In this document: positions 1 through 6,660 of the stretch, one piece after another
Numbering within the stretch: position 1 is the first letter of the stretch
How the letters are laid out: each line of letters starts with the position of its first letter
The notes under the pieces: generated by a model
What the model was told of the DNA's origin: nothing
The model's input: only the letters and a program-made list of their open reading frames with translations
The model's database searches: none
Assembly (NCBI GenBank): GCA_022866185.1
Contig: JALHUG010000181.1
Span: forward strand, 1-9,159
Reading direction: 5' to 3'
Origin: Dehalococcoidia bacterium
GTDB lineage: Bacteria; Chloroflexota; Dehalococcoidia; SM23-28-2
DNA length: 9,159 bases
Position numbers and translations under genes: made by a program

Positions 1-1
1 C

Positions 2-748
2 ATGCCAGTGCCGGCATGCGTCATGCTCGTAGGGCCAGTGGCCGGGCGCCTAACGGATCGCTTCGGGGCACGTCCCTTGGTGGTAGCGGGGAGCCTCTTC
101 TTCGGCGCCGCTTTGTTTTTCGCTTGGCGTTTGGGAGGCGAAGAGCCCTATCCGCAGATAGCGTGGCGCCTCGTGCTCGCTGGCATTGGAGCGGGCCTGG
201 CCTTACCGCCCCTGACCAGCGCTGTGATGGGTACTATAGCAGGCGGAAGGGCAGGCGTGGGCGCGGGGGTGTTCAATACCGCCAGACAGGTGGGGTTCAC
301 CCTGGGGCTGGCCATTCTGGTGGCCGTGTTCATCGCGGCCCTACCCGCGCGCGTAACTGCGGCTCAGGAGCAGGCGGCGACCCTGGTCGAGCAGTCCGAC
401 CTGCCGGCGCAGGTCAAGCAGGGCATCATTGAGGGGATCGAGAGCACCCGGGCAGAGGACCTGGAGGAGGCGGTGCGGTCGGGCACAAAGCCGACCATCG
501 ACCTTTACGATCGGGTGAAGCAGGCTGCCGGGCCCGAGGTCGCTGATCCCTTGCGGCCAACCCTTGACGATCTGTCACAGGAGATGCAAACCATCTTCGC
601 CAGGAGCACCGCCAAGGCCTTCGACCGTGCGTTCCTGGTCGGAGCGATCTTCGTGTGGATGGGCGTCTTGCCCGCGCTGCTGGTGGGGCGTCCCACTGGG
701 CCGGGGCCTGGCCCGGCGCCCAAGAAGCCGCGGGCGGCTGTGGGCTAG
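2..748 (+). CDS. MFS transporter, DHA2 (EmrB/QacA-like) family, C-terminal part
   Basis: This is the C-terminal 248 residues of a major facilitator superfamily exporter; the frame is open to the left edge, so the ATG at 2 is probably an internal Met and the true start lies outside the window. Seen: a cytoplasmic loop GRLTDRFGARP (residues 15-25) of the MFS motif A type, then hydrophobic segments at about 25-42, 53-75, 97-113 and 208-228. The GAGVFNTARQVGFTLG stretch (87-102) matches the small-residue motif of 14-TMS drug/H+ antiporters. A long polar segment (about 115-205) before the last membrane helix is typical of the external loop between TMS 13 and 14 in DHA2 proteins. The tail is Pro/Gly/Ala/Lys-rich, and its coding sequence is duplicated downstream (882-929). 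Known role of the family: proton-driven export of drugs or other small molecules across the inner membrane. The substrate cannot be inferred. The GNAT gene follows on the same strand. Confidence 0.88.
   Translation: MPVPACVMLVGPVAGRLTDRFGARPLVVAGSLFFGAALFFAWRLGGEEPYPQIAWRLVLAGIGAGLALPPLTSAVMGTIAGGRAGVGAGVFNTARQVGFTLGLAILVAVFIAALPARVTAAQEQAATLVEQSDLPAQVKQGIIEGIESTRAEDLEEAVRSGTKPTIDLYDRVKQAAGPEVADPLRPTLDDLSQEMQTIFARSTAKAFDRAFLVGAIFVWMGVLPALLVGRPTGPGPGPAPKKPRAAVG
701..748 (+). repeat. 48-bp direct repeat, copy 1 (inside the transporter 3' end)
   Basis: This covers the last 15 sense codons and the TAG stop of the transporter gene. It aligns without gaps to 882-929 with 43 of 48 bases identical by my count. 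The copies start 181 bp apart. Two of the five differences are synonymous Pro codon changes, so the second copy looks like a genuine former coding tail and not chance GC-rich similarity. Confidence 0.85.
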
Positions 749-800
749 CGAGAGGATGGGGCGTGTTTGAGGGGTTCTGGGCTGCTGGGTTAACAACCAA

Positions 801-880
801 CCCCAGCCTGAAGGCTGGGGCATGGGGAGACGAATCCGATGCCCCCGCCTTGAGGCGGGGGTCGAGAGTTAAGCTACCAC
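801..880. repeat. Two-hairpin intergenic repeat, copy A1
   Basis: There are two perfect hairpins: CCCCAGCCT-GA-AGGCTGGGG (801-820) and CCCCCGCCT-TG-AGGCGGGGG (842-861). They are separated by a 21-nt linker, and a tail ending AAGCTACCAC (871-880) follows. The same order, linker and tail recur at 7210-7296, about 6.4 kb away, so this is a dispersed repeat. No U-tract follows either hairpin, so it is not a standard intrinsic terminator. Inference: a non-autonomous palindromic element, possibly related to IS200/IS605-type ends that use hairpins, or a structured RNA. No transposase gene is present in the window. Confidence 0.8.
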
Positions 881-881
881 G

Positions 882-929
882 GCGGGGCCCGGCCCGGCGC
901 CCAAGAAGCCTCGGTCGGGTGTGGGCTAG
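882..929 (+). repeat. 48-bp direct repeat, copy 2 (orphan transporter tail)
   Basis: Read in the matching frame this encodes AGPGPAPKKPRSGVG and then a TAG stop, nearly the same as the transporter's PGPGPAPKKPRAAVG and stop. It is not joined to any upstream reading frame of its own. It lies 3 nt before the ATG of the GNAT gene, so it now acts as that gene's upstream region. It and copy 1 bracket a 133-bp insert (749-881) that contains hairpin repeat A1. Confidence 0.85.
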
Positions 930-932
930 GCC

Positions 933-1958
933 ATGTCTCCCATGGCAGTGAGTTTCTCTATCCGGGAGGCTACCGCCGCCGACAACGAGGCGCTCCTGGA
1001 GCTGGAGCGCAGCTCGCCGCTCGATCTGGGGGAGATCGAGCTCAGCATGGACCGTAGCCCCAACTACTTCGCCTCTCTTTCCCTCCAAGATGACGCGCGC
1101 GTGATGGTGGCCGAGGAGGGCGGACGGCTGGTGGGCGTGTGCGCGGCCGCCTGGCACCAGGCGCCTCTCTTGGGCAAGCCGAGGGCGCTTCTCTACATCC
1201 AGAAGGGGCGCACCCGCCCCGAGTTCCAGCAGCGGCGTATCAGCAGTGTGCTGATTTGGGCCCTGATGGAGTCCTGGCGGGTCAGGGGCAAGCCCTTCGA
1301 TTCTGCCTACTGGCTGATCTCCGCCGATAACAGGGTGTCGCTGACCGCTGTCCAGCGAGGCGGCATTCCCCTCTGGCCCAAGGAGCTTCACCTGATCGAT
1401 CTGCATACGGAGGCTGGCCCGCAAAGTGAAGTCCCTGCGGTGCGCCTCGGGCCCGAGCGGGCGCAGGAGGTCGTTGCCCTGCTGAACCGCACCCACGCCG
1501 GCAAGGAGCTGTTCGCCCCGTACACCGAAGAGCGGCTCCAGGCCCGCCTGACACGCACTCCCGAGTACGGCTGGCAGAACTGGTGGGGCATCGAGGGAAG
1601 GGCTGGCCGGCTGGTGGCGGTGGCTGGCTTGCTGGATTTGGGCCGGTGGTGGCGGATGACGCGGCGGGTGAAGGCCAGCGGTGAGGAGACAACGAGCAGC
1701 GCCGCCGCCGTGTTCGATTTCGGGTACGCTGAGGGCGGCGAGCGGCAAATGGTGGACCTGCTTTGTCACCTGCTGGGGGTGGCGGCATCCTGGCGACGGG
1801 ACCACCTCTCCATTCATCTCGATCCGGAGGACGGGCTGTATTCCTTCCTGCCGGCCGCTGCCCGTGTCGGCGCCGACTTCCGCTTCTTCGCTGCTGGGAT
1901 TGCGGTGCCCTCCGCCCACGAGATGCGGCCCTTCTATCTGGACCCGGCCTACCTCTAG
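933..1958 (+). CDS. Two-domain GNAT-like N-acetyltransferase
   Basis: The protein has 341 residues. Residues 7-150 look like a GNAT fold: the opening FSIREATAADNEALLELE is the usual beta1-alpha1 start, and VMVAEEGGRLVGVCAAAW (58-75) fits strands 2-4. RPEFQQRRISSVLIWALMES (95-114) sits where the acetyl-CoA loop (Q/R-x-x-G-x-G/A) and its helix belong, though the glycines are not conserved. ADNRVSLTAVQRGGI (131-145) matches the N-x-x-A-x-x-x-Y-x-x-G-F region. Residues about 168-335 look like a second, more degenerate GNAT half, so a tandem-GNAT protein is likely. Family role: acetyl transfer from acetyl-CoA to an amine; the substrate is unknown and the eroded CoA loop leaves activity uncertain. 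The ATG at 933 was chosen because it lies 3 nt after the duplicated transporter stop; ATG 942 is possible. No strong Shine-Dalgarno is visible. Ancestrally it was probably coupled to the transporter. Confidence 0.72.
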   Translation: MSPMAVSFSIREATAADNEALLELERSSPLDLGEIELSMDRSPNYFASLSLQDDARVMVAEEGGRLVGVCAAAWHQAPLLGKPRALLYIQKGRTRPEFQQRRISSVLIWALMESWRVRGKPFDSAYWLISADNRVSLTAVQRGGIPLWPKELHLIDLHTEAGPQSEVPAVRLGPERAQEVVALLNRTHAGKELFAPYTEERLQARLTRTPEYGWQNWWGIEGRAGRLVAVAGLLDLGRWWRMTRRVKASGEETTSSAAAVFDFGYAEGGERQMVDLLCHLLGVAASWRRDHLSIHLDPEDGLYSFLPAAARVGADFRFFAAGIAVPSAHEMRPFYLDPAYL

Positions 1959-1992
1959 CCTGCTGCCCCATGCTGCGCTCGTGGTTCGACAT

Positions 1993-2021
1993 CCGCCGGA
2001 GGCGGACCCGCCTCAGGCGGG
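1993..2021. repeat. GC-rich double-hairpin repeat, copy C
   Basis: CGCCGGAGGCG (1994-2004) can pair with CGCCTCAGGCG (2009-2019) across the 4-nt loop GACC, with one mismatch. Alternatively two small hairpins form: CCGCC-GGA-GGCGG and CCCGCC-TCA-GGCGGG. The segment aligns with the hairpin at 8508-8533 between the methyltransferase genes, sharing CGCCGGAGGCG and CCGCCT blocks. Its second half also resembles the second hairpin of repeat A1. No U-tract follows. Confidence 0.6.
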
Positions 2022-2070
2022 GGCTCACCATGAGCGTCCTCCTTTCGCAGCTTGCTCTTCTCTTGCCTGC

Positions 2071-2097
2071 TGTAAAGGGTACGCCCCCCTTTTTACA
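2071..2097 (+). terminator. Possible weak intrinsic terminator after the GNAT gene
   Basis: TGTAAAGGG (2071-2079) pairs with CCC (2087-2089) and TTTACA (2092-2097), with TT bulged. Read as RNA, the 3' arm carries five U residues (2090-2094), so an AAAGGG/CCCUUU stem followed by U's can be drawn. The stem is short and the U-tract partly pairs, so termination would be weak. It lies between the GNAT stop and the downstream promoter, which is where a terminator would be expected. Confidence 0.35.
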
Positions 2098-2132
2098 CAC
2101 AATGGGTTACGCTACCACACGTGGTTAAAGTA

Positions 2133-2160
2133 TTGACAAACTCCACAAGAAGCGTATTAT
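2133..2160 (+). promoter_or_regulatory. sigma70-type promoter for the surface-protein gene
   Basis: A perfect -35 box TTGACA (2133-2138), a 16-bp spacer and a -10 box TATTAT (2155-2160, five of six consensus bases) sit in an AT-rich island. The predicted start is near 2167, giving a leader of about 99 nt before the ATG at 2266. The quality of the match in high-GC DNA makes a chance hit unlikely. Confidence 0.72.
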
Positions 2161-2182
2161 TAACGTACTAAGCAAGCGTTAA
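2160..2182. promoter_or_regulatory. Inverted repeat at the predicted transcription start (possible operator)
   Basis: TTAACG (2160-2165) and CGTTAA (2177-2182) are perfect 6-bp arms around an 11-bp centre. They overlap the end of the -10 box and the predicted start site, the classic position for a repressor to block the promoter. The binding protein is unknown. A further CTAACG half-site follows at 2184-2189. The arms are short, so chance is possible. Confidence 0.4.
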
Positions 2183-2244
2183 CCTAACGCAACCACGAAT
2201 ACCCCTGGGGGCGCTACTGCACCGCCGGCCTGCGATAGTAGGTT

Positions 2245-2265
2245 GTTCCCGGAAAGGAACCTGCG
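2245..2265 (+). promoter_or_regulatory. Ribosome binding site partly enclosed in a hairpin
   Basis: AAAGGA (2253-2258) lies 7 nt before ATG 2266 and fixes that start. The GGAAC part (2256-2260) is complementary to GTTCC (2245-2249) across a 6-nt loop, so a small hairpin could cover the site. The octamer CCTGCGAT also occurs twice here (2229-2236 and 2260-2267). Confidence 0.55.
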
Positions 2266-5200
2266 ATGACCAAGAAGCAGATCGGCGCAATACTTGCGGT
2301 AGTAATCCTGGCGGTAGCGGCCCCACTTGTACTACTGGCCCTGCTGCACGCGCTTGACGGGGAGACGCAGGCTGCGCCCGCCGCCAACGGGCAACAGGAC
2401 ACCATCAAGTGGGAGCAGCTCCCCGACCTGACACCCAGCGGCCTGGACGTCTTTGCTAGCAACAAGCAGCCCCCGACGCCCCCTCCCTTTTACCTGGCCG
2501 ACGACTTCCAGTGCACGCAGACCGGCCCGATCACCCAGATCGAGTTCTGGGGCTCGTGGTACCACGACATGCCGCCCCAGGGCAACCCCAACAACGTTTC
2601 ATTCACCCTGAACATCCATTCCAACGTTCCCGGGACGCCCTTCAGCCACCCGTCGGACTCACCACTCTGGACTTGGGTCGAAGGGACGGGCGAATGTGTA
2701 GCCACCCCTGAGGCATCCGGGATGCCAGAAGGCTTCTACATACCTGGCCCCGAGATGTACGAGTTCCCGGCGGACTATCAGGTGTGGCGGTACACCTGCA
2801 CCATTGCTTCGTGGAAGCAGTTCATCCAGCAGGGCACGCCGGAGCAGCCCGTCATCTACTGGCTGGACGTGCAAGCCGTGTACGCCGACCCGAACCCGCA
2901 GGTCTTGTTCGGCTGGAAGACCTCGTACCAACACTGGCAGGACGACGCCGTCTGGGCGACTGGCACGGAGCCCGGGCCATTCACCTGGTCGGAGCTGAGG
3001 TACCCGGCGGGTCACCCGCAGGGCCAGCCGCCGCCGGGCCAGTCCATCGACCTGGCCTTCCGGATCTGGGGGCAGCCGCCGACGCCGCAGGCCGACCTGG
3101 AGAAGGTCGATGTCTACGTCAAGCCCTTCTACTGCGGCGACACCGACATGGACGGCGACGAGGCCACCGGCGCTCGCGTCCCGGCGGGCAGGGGCACCTG
3201 CTGCGACGGCGTGGACAACGACGGCAACACCCTCACCGACGGCCAGGACCCCAAGTGCACGCCCCACATCAATGAGGACTCCCTGGACGGTGTCGACAAC
3301 GACGGCGACGGCTACGAGGGCGAGGACCGGCCTGGAGTTGGCTGCCCCTGGAACGGCGACGACGACTGCGACGGCGCGGTCGACGAGGACCCCACGAACG
3401 GCATCGACGACGACGGCGACATGTTTCCCTACATTCCTAATTATCCCTGCCCGCCGGAGGGAGATCCCAAGTGCGACGAGGACCCAGCCAACGGCTTCCT
3501 GGGCATCGACAACGACGGCGACTACCTCATAGATGAGGACGGCGGCGGCCGCTTCGACTGGGACGGCGACACCGAGGTCGACGCGGGCGAGGAGCAGCTT
3601 GAGGGCGTGGACGACGACGGCGACACCCGGGTGGACGAGGACCCCCTGGACAGCCCTGCCAAGCTGTGGATCGACGGGCAACCCAAGCTCCACGAGGCCC
3701 ACTACCTCGTCAACGAGGTCCTGCTCAACAACGGGCCCACGTCACCCGTGACCGCCCTGGACACCACCGAGCTCGATGCCCCCGCCTACCGGGCCGACCT
3801 CAAGGAGGACGGCTTCACCACCTGTAACGACAACCTGAACAACGACGGCGACGCCGGCGACGGCTGCGACGTTGACGGCTGTCCCGGCATCGGCATTTAC
3901 GACCCCGACCCCCAATGCGTCAACCCCCACATAGGGGAAGAGGCAGCCGGCCTCCACGCCTGCAACGACGACCTGGACAACGGCGCGGGCTGGAGCCTGG
4001 GGGACGGCCTCACAGACGAGCTCGACATCGACGACTGCGGGACCGTCAGCGAGGTGTCGGTGGAATGCAAGTGGCCGACCGACGTTATTAGCGTCAAGGA
4101 CGGCGTCCCCTGGTACATCAAGCCGCCCAGCAACAGCCCACTGACCCTCCAGCACTGCCCGCAGTACTTCGACCCCGACCACTCGAACAAGTGCGTGCCC
4201 TGCAAGATCCCCATGGGCGTCGGCCCCATCGACGTGCCGTGCATGATGGTGACGCAGCCGGAGCCCTGGCAGCCCGGCTACTGTGTTGCGGCGGACAGCG
4301 TGCCGGACGTGGAGAAGGAACTGGAGCTCCACCGGCCGGTGACGCTGACCACAGGCGTCGAAGTGATCGAGGAGCAGCAGCTCGACGTAGCCTGCGATGA
4401 GTGGACCAGCCTCCACCCGTTCAGCATCTACAACGTGCTTGAGCCGCCAGAGGAGATCATCGACCCCGACCTCGACAACAACCAAAAGGGGACCCGCATG
4501 CTGGTGGCCTGCACCGCCTACACCCACGGCTACCTGAGCGACCTGTCGGGCCCGAGCCCCCCCCGGAACCTGTACGTGACCTACGCCGACATAAGCCCGG
4601 TGATCGTGAACGCCAACAACGGCGAAAGCTCAGTGCAGGACTTCATCGTCACCCTGGAGGCGCAATCGCCCGGCCTGGGCATCGGTGGCCCCGAGGGCCT
4701 GAAGGACACGGACGGTGACGACTGGGCGGACAACGTGGAGGGCCTGCTCCGGTCCGACCCTGGCGACTCGCTCAAAACGCCGGAGAGCATTCATGTGCCG
4801 GGGAGCTGTAGCGACGGCGACGACAACGACCTCATGTGGGGCAAGGACGCCGCCGACCCCAAGTGCGTTGACACCGATGGCGACGGCTACTCCGACGGGG
4901 AGGAGTGGATGTTCGGCTCCAGCCCGTCGGACCCCGACAAGACGCCCGAGCAGATGCAGTTCCCCTGGACCTGCTACGACGGCGTGGACAACGACGACGA
5001 CGGGCAATCGGAGAACGCGGAGGGCGACGGACCCGACACCGACGGTTGGGGTGACTGCTCCATCGACCAACTGACGGCCATCCGGCCGCCGGTGATGTGC
5101 GCCTCCGGCTGGATGGCGGCGGCGGGCGCCACCTACGATATCACGCTCGCCGGCAACGGCGACCTGAGCGTGGCCATCAACAAACCCGTGCTCGGTTTGA

Positions 5201-6261
5201 GCCCGGGCGAGGCTCGCCCTGTGGCTGGCGAGTCGGTCTTCAACTGCTTCCAGCCGGGGGACTACCCCCCGCAGACCATCTTGGCCAGCATCCGGCCGGC
5301 GAACCCCCATGTGGTCGACCTGCTCCCGACCGAGCCGCTTCAAACGTCGTTCACCGGCACGGCAAGCTGCGTGGGCGGCGAGGCCGACCTGCAAGTGAAG
5401 GACTGGATGTTCGGCCCCGCTCCGTCCTACATCCTGCCTCTCGAGGAGTGGGAGGACTGGGATACCGCCAAGGAAATCTACAACGCCGGGCCAGACCCTG
5501 CCGAACAGGTGCGGGTGCGCAAGGAGATGAATTTGCCAGCCCAGTCCTGCCACGGGTACGTGACCGTCGCCTACGCGGGGGAAACGATCGGCATTGCCGA
5601 GGGAGCGCTCTACAGGATCAACGACGTAGGCGACTGGTACTTTGGCCCTGCCGAGCTCGTGGAGGATGGCGTGAACCTGAAGGTGGGCGATACGGTCCAC
5701 GTGGCGGATCCCTTCGGTGCCGTGCCCGCGATCACGCCCGAGCTGTCCGCCTGGTTCCTGCTGCCCGATCCCATACCTGCGAGCTCGACCGCGTTTGCCG
5801 AGGAGGACATGGGCGTCTGGTGCTGGCAGGTGGGCGACTATCCCTTCTTCTTCAGCAACCAGGTGACCCTCGTCGGCTACCCGAACGTCTGCGACCCGAC
5901 CGTGGGCAACATCAGCATGGACCTCATGCTGGAAGCGCACGCGCGGGACTGCAGCATCACCGGCGACACGGACAGCGATCTGTCGCTCGACAACGTGGAG
6001 TGCTACCTGGAGACCGACCCGCTGGACGCCTGCCCCGACGTTGTCGGCGCCGACGACGCCTGGCCCCTGGACATCAGCATGGACAAGGCTATCAGCGTGG
6101 TGGGCGACGTCTCCAACTATGCGGGGCGCATCGGGGCGCACGGGCCGCCGGACCCCAGCGCCAAATGGATGCAGCGACTGGACCTCAACATGGACAACCA
6201 CCTAACCGTCGTGGGCGACGTGTCCCTGTACTCGGGGAAGATAGGAAAGAAGTGCACCTAG
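2266..6261 (+). CDS. Large secreted/surface protein with Ca-binding-type repeats and C-terminal dockerin-like pair
   Basis: The protein has 1331 residues. The N-terminus is MTKK plus a hydrophobic stretch (6-28), then Ala/Pro-rich sequence: a signal peptide or membrane anchor. Residues 53-270 are a Trp-rich beta-type domain (LADDFQCTQTGPITQIEFWG at 77-96), a type I recall from exported proteins of unknown function. Residues 290-460 hold at least six D-x-D-x-D-G units such as DGVDNDGDGYEGED (341-354) and CDGAVDEDP (368-376), resembling MopE-like and thrombospondin type 3 repeats. More type 3 units lie at 814-835, 869-892 and 1234-1254 (DTDGDGYSDGEE at 869-880). Residues 1040-1200 may be beta-sandwich. 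The C-terminus has two near-copies, LDISMDKAISVVGDVSNYAG (1268-1287) and LDLNMDNHLTVVGDVSLYSG (1305-1324), shaped like dockerin F-hand repeats. Expected role: calcium-stabilised extracellular or cell-surface protein; no catalytic motif is seen. It has its own promoter at 2133. Many cysteines suggest disulfides outside the cytoplasm. Confidence 0.85.
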   Translation: MTKKQIGAILAVVILAVAAPLVLLALLHALDGETQAAPAANGQQDTIKWEQLPDLTPSGLDVFASNKQPPTPPPFYLADDFQCTQTGPITQIEFWGSWYHDMPPQGNPNNVSFTLNIHSNVPGTPFSHPSDSPLWTWVEGTGECVATPEASGMPEGFYIPGPEMYEFPADYQVWRYTCTIASWKQFIQQGTPEQPVIYWLDVQAVYADPNPQVLFGWKTSYQHWQDDAVWATGTEPGPFTWSELRYPAGHPQGQPPPGQSIDLAFRIWGQPPTPQADLEKVDVYVKPFYCGDTDMDGDEATGARVPAGRGTCCDGVDNDGNTLTDGQDPKCTPHINEDSLDGVDNDGDGYEGEDRPGVGCPWNGDDDCDGAVDEDPTNGIDDDGDMFPYIPNYPCPPEGDPKCDEDPANGFLGIDNDGDYLIDEDGGGRFDWDGDTEVDAGEEQLEGVDDDGDTRVDEDPLDSPAKLWIDGQPKLHEAHYLVNEVLLNNGPTSPVTALDTTELDAPAYRADLKEDGFTTCNDNLNNDGDAGDGCDVDGCPGIGIYDPDPQCVNPHIGEEAAGLHACNDDLDNGAGWSLGDGLTDELDIDDCGTVSEVSVECKWPTDVISVKDGVPWYIKPPSNSPLTLQHCPQYFDPDHSNKCVPCKIPMGVGPIDVPCMMVTQPEPWQPGYCVAADSVPDVEKELELHRPVTLTTGVEVIEEQQLDVACDEWTSLHPFSIYNVLEPPEEIIDPDLDNNQKGTRMLVACTAYTHGYLSDLSGPSPPRNLYVTYADISPVIVNANNGESSVQDFIVTLEAQSPGLGIGGPEGLKDTDGDDWADNVEGLLRSDPGDSLKTPESIHVPGSCSDGDDNDLMWGKDAADPKCVDTDGDGYSDGEEWMFGSSPSDPDKTPEQMQFPWTCYDGVDNDDDGQSENAEGDGPDTDGWGDCSIDQLTAIRPPVMCASGWMAAAGATYDITLAGNGDLSVAINKPVLGLSPGEARPVAGESVFNCFQPGDYPPQTILASIRPANPHVVDLLPTEPLQTSFTGTASCVGGEADLQVKDWMFGPAPSYILPLEEWEDWDTAKEIYNAGPDPAEQVRVRKEMNLPAQSCHGYVTVAYAGETIGIAEGALYRINDVGDWYFGPAELVEDGVNLKVGDTVHVADPFGAVPAITPELSAWFLLPDPIPASSTAFAEEDMGVWCWQVGDYPFFFSNQVTLVGYPNVCDPTVGNISMDLMLEAHARDCSITGDTDSDLSLDNVECYLETDPLDACPDVVGADDAWPLDISMDKAISVVGDVSNYAGRIGAHGPPDPSAKWMQRLDLNMDNHLTVVGDVSLYSGKIGKKCT
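6067..6246 (+). other. Dockerin-like duplicated C-terminal module (within the surface protein)
   Basis: Residues 1268-1290 and 1305-1327 form two 23-residue repeats with a shared D-x-x-M-D-x-x-x-x-V-V-G-D-V-S-x-Y-x-G-x-I-G pattern, joined by a short Pro-rich linker. Known dockerins contain two F-hand calcium loops of 22-24 residues, each followed by a helix; the layout fits, although the loop residues deviate from the strict D-x-N-x-D-G consensus. Such C-termini are frequent in secreted Chloroflexota proteins in my memory. It may be an anchoring or docking domain, and a partner (cohesin) gene is not visible here. Confidence 0.6.
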
Positions 6262-6270
6262 GAGTCTTGC

Positions 6271-6654
6271 CTATGCTGGCGATTTCGCTTGCTTGCGGCT
6301 GGCCTTGAGCTTGACCACAGGTCGATAGTCCACGTCTACGACTATCTGGGTGGCGCTGAAGACGCTCACCTGCGCGGGGGCAAGGCCATCCCCCACCAGC
6401 ATCTCGACCAGTGTCGCAGCCTCCCCTGGGCTGTCGAGGACGCGTGCCTTGGCCCAGTCGTCCTCGCCTTCGTGGGGGATGACGACGATCAGCTTGCTCG
6501 GCGTCTCGAGCTTAGCTTGCTGGGAAGTCCGGGCTGCGGCTGGGGCCTCGTACCAGTGGCGATTCTCCCGCTCGCGCGCCCACTCTGGCAGGTGCGCCGT
6601 CAGGCTTTGCTCCTCCGGAGCATCTTCAGAGCTGTGGTTCCTGCGCACATCCAT
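6271..6654 (-). CDS. Hypothetical protein, second member of a tandem paralogous pair
   Basis: The protein has 127 residues, runs from ATG (6652-6654) to TAG (6271-6273), and is a soluble family I do not recognise. It aligns with the upstream neighbour (7077-6661). LTAHLPEWARER (18-29) matches LTAQVLHWARDR, and residues 54-117 align without gaps to the neighbour's 61-124 with 28 of 64 identical by hand count. Shared residues include I-V-V, H-E-G-x-D-D, V-E-x-L-V-x-D-G-L, V-F-x-x-T-Q and Y-R-x-V-V-x-L-K. The pattern suggests an N-terminal helix, a variable linker and a compact alpha/beta domain. The start is 6 nt after the neighbour's stop with no good Shine-Dalgarno, so translational coupling is likely. 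Its stop is only 9 nt from the stop of the convergent surface-protein gene. The conserved block between diverged copies argues that it is a real gene. Confidence 0.78.
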   Translation of the reverse strand: MDVRRNHSSEDAPEEQSLTAHLPEWARERENRHWYEAPAAARTSQQAKLETPSKLIVVIPHEGEDDWAKARVLDSPGEAATLVEMLVGDGLAPAQVSVFSATQIVVDVDYRPVVKLKASRKQAKSPA

Positions 6655-6660
6655 CGCTGC

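Larger units (their letters stand above)
1959..2265. other. 307-nt intergenic region: hairpins, promoter and leader
   Basis: No gene is evident here. From left to right it holds a double GC hairpin (1993-2021), a weak terminator-like hairpin (2071-2097), a 13-mer GTTACGCTACCAC (2106-2118) differing by one base from the tail of repeat A1 (868-880), a strong promoter (2133-2160), an inverted repeat at the expected transcript start, and a leader of about 100 nt before ATG 2266. Base composition turns AT-rich only around the promoter (about 2120-2190), as expected of a regulatory island in high-GC DNA. Confidence 0.7.

Noticed and set aside
801..861. Hairpins of A1 as an intrinsic terminator of the transporter gene
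   Set aside because: The stems are strong but no T-run follows either one, and the same structure recurs upstream of a promoter at 7210, so a terminator role is not the simplest reading.
426..1919. Minus-strand open frame (497 codons) across the transporter/GNAT region
   Set aside because: It spans two good plus-strand genes and a repeat element; the product is Pro/Arg/His-rich with no domain.
3140..3660. Tandem DNA repeat or CRISPR-like array
   Set aside because: The periodic GACAACGACGGCGAC-like pattern is explained by in-frame Asp-Asn-Asp-Gly-Asp protein repeats of irregular spacing; there are no constant repeats with unique spacers.
2659..3702. Long minus-strand open frame (347 codons) opposite the surface-protein gene
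   Set aside because: Its Val/Ala-rich low-complexity product is the mirror of GAC/GGC-rich Asp-Gly repeats on the plus strand. The plus strand has clear domains, a signal sequence, RBS and promoter.
4630..6201. Long minus-strand open frame (523 codons)
   Set aside because: It is antisense to the C-terminal half of the surface protein, with no recognisable domain, and its His/Val/Arg-rich composition is typical of high-GC shadow frames.
5097..6308. Plus-strand open frame (403 codons) in another frame of the surface-protein gene
   Set aside because: Arg/Gly-rich shadow translation of high-GC coding DNA with no motifs.
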